In this document: piece by piece, positions 7,601 through 10,809 of the stretch
Numbering within the stretch: position 1 is the first letter of the stretch
How the letters are laid out: each line of letters begins with the position of its first letter
Assembly: GCA_900539655.1 (NCBI GenBank)
Contig: UQCR01000164.1
Coordinates: forward strand, 1-10,809
Source: an uncultured Robinsoniella sp.
GTDB taxonomy: Bacteria > Bacillota > Clostridia > Lachnospirales > Lachnospiraceae
Direction: 5' to 3'
Length of the DNA: 10,809 bases
Notes under the pieces: model-generated
Seen by the model: only the letters and a program-made list of their open reading frames with translations
Databases searched by the model: none
Told to the model about the DNA's origin: nothing
Position numbers and translations under genes: made by a program

Positions 7601-10600
7601 CAGGAAATATTGGAAATTACAGCATTTCAGATGGTATACAGGTTAAAAATGTCCGGGTGGAGGGGGCAAAAGCCACTCTGACTACAGACGCGCTATCCAG
7701 GTTGCAGCCGTATACCCTGAAGGTGGAAAATATCTGTGATGCATCTGCGGCAAAGAATCCTATGGAAGCGCATGAACAGAAAGTGATATATGGATACATC
7801 GCAAAGTTTGGTTTTGAAAAAGCGGGTGAAGGGCTGATTACGGATGCTTTTGGCAATTATACCGGAAAAGCAAGTTATATGGAAACCCTGGAGCAGACAT
7901 ACGGATCTTCAGCCAGACTGAAAGAAGAAAAAACTTCCTATGGCAATCTGGGCAGCGGACTGCTAAAGGGATTGGACAGCTATTCTCTGAGCATGTGGTT
8001 TAAAACGGATTCAGAGAAAAGACAGACCCTGTTAAGCCAGGGACAGGAGGGAATTAAGACGGATGACCTGACACTTGCAGTTGAAGCAGGCAGCCTGGAC
8101 TTCCATGCCAGTGATGCAGAGGGCAAAGAAGTTGTTTTAAAAGGCGGAACCATTCAACCCGGTAAGTGGAATCTGGCGGTAGCAGCCAGGGACGGACAGA
8201 CCTTTACACTTTATTTAAATGGAGAAGCGGTAGATACAAAGACGGCTGACATTGGTGTGAATGATACGCAGAATGCGATGTTTGCCGGTGCCATGAGGAA
8301 CAACGCAGGCGGTGACCGTGTGAATTATTTCAGCGGTGATATCAGCGAGGTTTCGTTGTATAATGTAGCGCTTCTGCAATCGGAGGCAGCACTTTTGAAT
8401 GAAGCGGGATTTGCCTCATTCAGTGCAGCAGCAGATTCGGCACTTTCATTGGATAAGGATCTTTTTACAGAGGAAAGTTACAGTTCTCTTGGAGCAATTC
8501 TTGCTGAAATTGACAGCATGGATCCGGAAAGTATGATGCCGTCTGAGATAGTGGATATTAAAAAACGTCTGCAGACAGCGATGGATGGCTTACAGTTAAA
8601 AGACGAAAATCAGTCATTGAAGGCACTCTACCATATGAATGAGGCAAAGGGCGAAGTAATTGCCAATGCGGTTCAGGGGTACGATGCCAGATTTATAAAC
8701 GGACAGTATATGCGTATAGGAACTCCTTTTGGGCGGGGAGCTTATATGTATGAAAAAAATCAGAACTACATTTCCGTTCCGGATTCACCGATAGCTGGGC
8801 TGGATACATTTACCGTGAACGGATGGTTTAAACCCCAGTTATTTTTAGACAATGAAGTCACGGATACAGAGGATGACTTTACCCATGTCAGAGGTACTCC
8901 AAAACAAGTACTTTTATCGGATGAGGGCGGTAATCTGGTGCTTTCTCTCCAGCAGAGAAAACTTGTGCTTGAAATCTCAGACGGAACACAGACACAAACC
9001 CTGGCAGCAGGTGAGGAATTTGCAATGGAACAGGTGACGGGCGGTGAATCCCGCCAGGCATGGAACCATTTCTCAGTTTTACGCAGCGGAGATAACTTTG
9101 CTCTGTATCTGAATGGAACAAAGATGGGAGAAGTGTCTCTGGCTGGTGTAACAATAGGGGATTCTCTTACTATAGGAGCGAAACTGAATGAAGAAAACGC
9201 CAGGGAACTGCAGTATAACGGTTTAGTGGATGAATTTGCTTTTTATGGCTCGGAACTGACGCAGGAAGATATCACAGCATCTGCAGAGGCAATTCCGTTC
9301 AGAAAATCATCCAGGGAAAATATTGCTCTGAAGAAAACGTTGAACAGTGACAGCATGACAGATTCGGGCAGACTGAATGACGGAAAGGTATTGGATTATG
9401 CCAGCAAGGATACTCCATGGACAGCACGTTCAAATGGAACGTCAGAGAAGCTTAAATACCAGATTGATCTGGGAGCCGTATATGATATTGATACAATTTC
9501 CCTGACGCAGTTTTTCCGTAATTACAATAATGAAGAATTGAGACGTTTCCGGGATGTGGTAATCCAGATATCAGTAACCAGTGATTTTGCACCGGAAAAT
9601 ACAACAACAGTCCTAAACACAGACACAGACAACAGCATGGGATGTGGAACAGGTACTGACCAGACGTTCTACAGCTTTGAGCTGGGCAATGATTTTATTC
9701 TTGACAAACCGGCAGCAGGACGGTATGTACGCCTCCTCAGCAGCGGGTTCTACGGACTGAACGGAAACTATTCCGGATATGTGAATGTCTCAGAACTGGA
9801 AGTCTATGGAACAAAAGCAGCTTCGAAACCGGAGATCAAAGTTTCTGCCGAAGAGGTAGAGTTAAAGGTTGTGGGAGACCGGGAATTTATAAAGGTGTCT
9901 ACAGATGCGGATACAAACCTGGCAGATTTAATTGTAAAATCTGGTGATGAAGAAATTGCAGCGGCAGTATGGAGTAAGGCAGACGGGCTGCAAATCAACG
10001 GAACAGGAAAAGGAAACACGGATGTAACATTGACACATCCAAAAGACGATACACTGGCAAAAGTAATCCACGTAACCGTTGATGGCATGGAACCGGATGC
10101 AGTGGTAAATGATGATGATCCGGCAATTACCTATACCGGAAGTTTCACCTATTACAATGGCAGAGGCGGGGATCCGGATGGGGTAACCGAATATAACCGG
10201 GATATTCATTATGGAAACAAGACAGGTGATGCAGCAGAATATACCTTTACGGGAACCGGAATAGATGTGATCACAACGGTCAATACCGATGGATGCCTTC
10301 TGGGAGTAACCATAGACGGAGAAGAACAGCCGGATGTAAATTCTCTGATTCCAAATGAGAAATACTTTAAACGGGCAAATCAGATGTGTGTATTCAGTAA
10401 AACGGATCTGCCTTATGGTGAGCATACAATTCGTCTGGAAAACAAAGGCGGAAATATCACAGTGGATGCTCTGCGTACCTATGCGGATGAAAATCGGAAA
10501 GTGGATAAAACTGCATTGCAGCAGCAGCTGGAAACAGCAGAAGCGTATATACCGGATGCTTATACCGAAGAAAGCTTTGAAATATTGAAAGCAGCTATTG

Positions 10601-10809
10601 CAGAAGCCAAAGCAGTATATGAAAATGATTTTGCCACTCAGGATGATGTGGATATACAAGTAGGAAAGCTTCAGGAAGCAATCGCACAGCTGGAAAGTAT
10701 TCTGGCTGACTTAACACAGTTACAATCCTTATACAATGCCATTTCCAAAATGGATCTGAGCAGCTATACAGAGGACAGTGCAGCCGCATTGAATACGGCG
10801 ATGGAGCAT
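4588..10809 (+). CDS. Giant secreted multimodular glycoside-hydrolase-like protein, 3' end beyond window
   Basis: The frame is open for 2074 codons with no stop and leaves the window, so the protein exceeds 2000 residues. Module order read from the translation: signal peptide (1-33), putative catalytic unit of beta-sandwich, TIM-type barrel and C-terminal beta domain (about 80-866), FN3 (876-972), Ig/SbsA-like domain (977-1069), LamG-type domain (1072-1275), FIVAR-like helices (1277-1338), second LamG (1343-1566), F5/8 type C/CBM32-like (1576-1743), Ig-like (1748-1833), a beta-rich galactose-binding-like module (1835-1965) and FIVAR repeats (from 1972). It has its own promoter after a terminator. 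The expected role is extracellular attack on a complex host or dietary glycan, with products imported by a transporter such as the one upstream; this is inference. Large modular enzymes of this type in Firmicutes often end in a sortase signal, which would lie outside the window. The hydrolysed bond is unknown. Confidence 0.9.
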   Translation, partial: MKKKVYGLTRWLALTLASSLICTLVPNLDTLAAPGTNAEAGAAVEGASDEPWIASPYVNEKGEVVEGLENSVNGKRHWLETDESLPVTVTENEGSITIGNGIIERRFQVPKEDGTEFYTDSYKNLYIDKEMMDGEEALPEVYLGLYDKPYREVYSDEGIKIHRDSIASADNTIDIPDSCIKVDPDYFYVGGSQNSNTFVFDGYTVSDSCEKPFEWTSNKIYGDPASKEWPPKGKHLEFLFSAPESFPQAYQGIKIKIIYEMYDNIPAMKKRVEIVNEGDSQIMIGRLAPEVIKGNQNMDDLLALETTYTCGDQSTLPINRPLPCKCDLEKEGSPFLQLKDITHTCYEVGPAYELEKGESMVGFDTYEFVHSTYWFELKMRERLGIYRTLFPWITDNPLTHHNTGRLTKEVIDQAAEAEFEMIIQSYSAPDESKQMLARDQATLDKYKELVDYAHTKGIAIGIYQAQYTRGQYAQSKEYGTNAEGQWGASMCLASAAFDDYWDNFKNFVKYTGMDCVEIDGTYPGNYCNCGEQHVNRDKETDPANPEDTVTGKASKYKFHNGVFDSQVKQWENGVRMMCAEFRDMGVFVKVPAWYYLNGANKCGIGYEEAAWSQPRQEQLLYGRQLMHNASYGRTMSMSWSHVPFAEYHGGGGDAAFQPFKEKKEDYNWVIAQNIGNGVNSDFRGPALFDDGTQDILNKWVEFYKRYRGIVNSDMVHISQAAYDAAGTNRQRGVKMDTLYHVNAMNEGEKGLLWVYNQTDEKRTEVINVPMYYTGLAEGLNYPPVPLKDSMGKDVHRYGAYPPNYSWLPQSEPNYRQPDAADGDYGQAVFMREGVQAKVLSIDSNGNAQLEVTLPPMSFTYYSIYDSAQAPNVSLEVGKVTGLAAKETTENSVVLNWDKDVSFKMTENGTVIDKPAVTVDSYMVYRDGELVAQTMENTYQDTSLAEQKNYAYTVKAVAKGVEGSLSEPLTVNTLTDNKAPVITKVEAKSDTSIEILFSEKVDAETAGNIGNYSISDGIQVKNVRVEGAKATLTTDALSRLQPYTLKVENICDASAAKNPMEAHEQKVIYGYIAKFGFEKAGEGLITDAFGNYTGKASYMETLEQTYGSSARLKEEKTSYGNLGSGLLKGLDSYSLSMWFKTDSEKRQTLLSQGQEGIKTDDLTLAVEAGSLDFHASDAEGKEVVLKGGTIQPGKWNLAVAARDGQTFTLYLNGEAVDTKTADIGVNDTQNAMFAGAMRNNAGGDRVNYFSGDISEVSLYNVALLQSEAALLNEAGFASFSAAADSALSLDKDLFTEESYSSLGAILAEIDSMDPESMMPSEIVDIKKRLQTAMDGLQLKDENQSLKALYHMNEAKGEVIANAVQGYDARFINGQYMRIGTPFGRGAYMYEKNQNYISVPDSPIAGLDTFTVNGWFKPQLFLDNEVTDTEDDFTHVRGTPKQVLLSDEGGNLVLSLQQRKLVLEISDGTQTQTLAAGEEFAMEQVTGGESRQAWNHFSVLRSGDNFALYLNGTKMGEVSLAGVTIGDSLTIGAKLNEENARELQYNGLVDEFAFYGSELTQEDITASAEAIPFRKSSRENIALKKTLNSDSMTDSGRLNDGKVLDYASKDTPWTARSNGTSEKLKYQIDLGAVYDIDTISLTQFFRNYNNEELRRFRDVVIQISVTSDFAPENTTTVLNTDTDNSMGCGTGTDQTFYSFELGNDFILDKPAAGRYVRLLSSGFYGLNGNYSGYVNVSELEVYGTKAASKPEIKVSAEEVELKVVGDREFIKVSTDADTNLADLIVKSGDEEIAAAVWSKADGLQINGTGKGNTDVTLTHPKDDTLAKVIHVTVDGMEPDAVVNDDDPAITYTGSFTYYNGRGGDPDGVTEYNRDIHYGNKTGDAAEYTFTGTGIDVITTVNTDGCLLGVTIDGEEQPDVNSLIPNEKYFKRANQMCVFSKTDLPYGEHTIRLENKGGNITVDALRTYADENRKVDKTALQQQLETAEAYIPDAYTEESFEILKAAIAEAKAVYENDFATQDDVDIQVGKLQEAIAQLESILADLTQLQSLYNAISKMDLSSYTEDSAAALNTAMEH
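4825..7185 (+). other. Putative glycosidase catalytic region, residues about 80-866
   Basis: The region begins with a beta-sandwich typical of alpha-galactosidase-superfamily enzymes (SITIGNGIIERRF near residue 95). A barrel follows, with strand-like segments at about 416-427 (EAEFEMIIQSYS), 458-465 (IAIGIYQA), 513-524 (MDCVEIDGTYPG) and 588-597 (VKVPAWYYLN). Further conserved-looking blocks are NKCGIGYEE (600-608), WSQPRQEQ (611-618), the SMSWSHVPF stretch (636-644) and the glycine run with D653. A beta domain ends near LPPMSFTYYS (853-862). From memory, the DG.YPG, WYYLNG.NK and W..PR pattern recurs in proteins of Bacteroidota and Planctomycetota that are often called hypothetical or alpha-galactosidase-like. 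D519 is the best nucleophile candidate by analogy with clan GH-D strand-end aspartates; the acid is not assigned. Specificity is open. Confidence 0.6.
7213..7794 (+). other. FN3 domain followed by Ig/SbsA-like domain, residues 876-1069
   Basis: The FN3 (876-972) shows the pattern VTGLAAKETTENSVVLNW, a YMVYRDGELV strand and the closing YAYTVKAVA strand. The next domain begins with DNKAPVIT and has SIEILFSEKVD and NIGNYSIS, the pattern of SbsA/Big_5-type Ig domains found in bacterial surface enzymes. Both act as spacers in known proteins; no catalytic residues are seen. Confidence 0.75.
7801..9285 (+). repeat. Two divergent LamG-type domains separated by FIVAR-like helices
   Basis: The first concanavalin-like domain (residues 1072-1275) has YSLSMWFK, FTLYLNGE and ISEVSLYN; the second (1343-1566) has FTVNGWFK, FALYLNGT and VDEFAFYG at matching places, so the pair is a protein-level duplication, much diverged in DNA. 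Each opens with a FGFE or LYHMNE strand and closes with an LxxxE/D helix. Between them, residues 1277-1338 form a helical segment (FTEESYSSL...IKKRLQTAMDGL) that resembles a FIVAR unit. Such LamG domains bind or stabilise glycans in secreted hydrolases; the ligand here is unknown. Confidence 0.75.
9313..9816 (+). other. F5/8 type C (CBM32-like) carbohydrate-binding domain, residues 1576-1743
   Basis: A jelly-roll pattern: RENIALKKT at the start, LNDGKVLDYAS, YQIDLGAVYDIDTISL in the first half, and RYVRLLSSG and VNVSELEVYG at the end, the signature layout of discoidin/CBM32 domains. Family members often bind galactose, GalNAc or related terminal sugars, so the module probably tethers the enzyme to its glycan. 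The exact ligand cannot be read from the sequence. Confidence 0.82.
9829..10482 (+). other. Ig-like spacer and beta-rich putative sugar-binding module, residues 1748-1965
   Basis: Residues 1748-1833 resemble a bacterial Ig (Big_2-like) domain (IKVSAEEVELKVVGDREFIKV, closing KVIHVTVDG). Residues 1835-1965 form a galactose-binding-like sandwich: ITYTGSFTYY at the start, a glycine/aspartate-rich loop, YTFTGTGIDVIT in the middle, GEHTIRLENKGG and the closing ITVDALRTY. From memory the ITY.G.W.Y, FTGTGID and G.HTI....G pattern is common at the C-terminal side of clostridial glycosidases. It is likely a carbohydrate-binding module; I cannot give a CBM number. Confidence 0.6.
10501..10809 (+). repeat. 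FIVAR repeats, one complete and one cut by the window end
   Basis: Residues 1972-2037 form a three-helix FIVAR unit: YTEESFEILKAAIAEAK, the FATQDDVD turn and LQEAIAQLE. A second copy starts near residue 2041 (LTQLQSLYNAISKMDL, then SYTEDSAAALNTAM) and runs off the edge. FIVAR units are stalk-like spacers in Gram-positive surface proteins, so the chain may lead to a wall anchor further downstream. Confidence 0.85.

Noticed and set aside
9928..10659. Long open frame on the minus strand (243 codons)
   Set aside because: It lies wholly inside the giant gene's modules, whose + strand translation shows clear domain patterns. The minus-strand product is rich in I, C, F and H with no recognisable fold, so it is an antisense shadow.
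4588..10809. Frameshift or pseudogene in the very long gene
   Set aside because: Every codon from 4588 to the window end was read in one frame without a stop, and domain patterns continue across the whole length.

Overview
The window looks like a carbohydrate-utilisation locus of a low-to-moderate GC Gram-positive gut bacterium, most likely a Lachnospiraceae-type Clostridia. The reasons are the strong AAGGAGG-type ribosome binding sites, a CUT1 sugar ABC transporter without its own ATPase next to an intracellular glycosidase, and a very large secreted modular glycoside-hydrolase-like protein with LamG, F5/8 type C and FIVAR modules. The organism assignment is inference from gene style, not from a marker gene. 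All supported genes lie on the + strand.

Layout. (1) Bases 1-1582 hold two ABC permease genes: the first lacks its 5' end, and the second overlaps it by one base (TAATG). (2) Bases 1619-4297 encode an 892-residue GH78-type enzyme without a signal peptide, therefore cytoplasmic, in the same operon. (3) Bases 4298-4587 are non-coding: a strong intrinsic terminator (4332-4366) closes the operon, then an extended -10 promoter (about 4483-4491) and a roughly 90-base leader precede the next gene. (4) From 4588 to the last base one reading frame runs uninterrupted for 2074 codons and leaves the window still open. It encodes an exported protein with a signal peptide, a putative TIM-barrel glycosidase of an under-annotated type, and a long chain of binding and spacer modules.

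Working model (inference). The secreted giant protein trims a complex glycan outside the cell, the CUT1 transporter imports the resulting oligosaccharides, and the cytoplasmic GH78-type enzyme removes rhamnose or a related sugar from them. The solute-binding protein expected for the transporter would lie upstream of the window. The terminator and new promoter between the two halves mean that they are separate transcription units, so the functional link rests only on proximity and theme. No tRNA, rRNA, insertion sequence, CRISPR array or recognised riboswitch was seen. The most interesting element is the catalytic region of the giant protein, whose conserved motifs belong to a family I recognise as widespread but cannot tie to a characterised activity.
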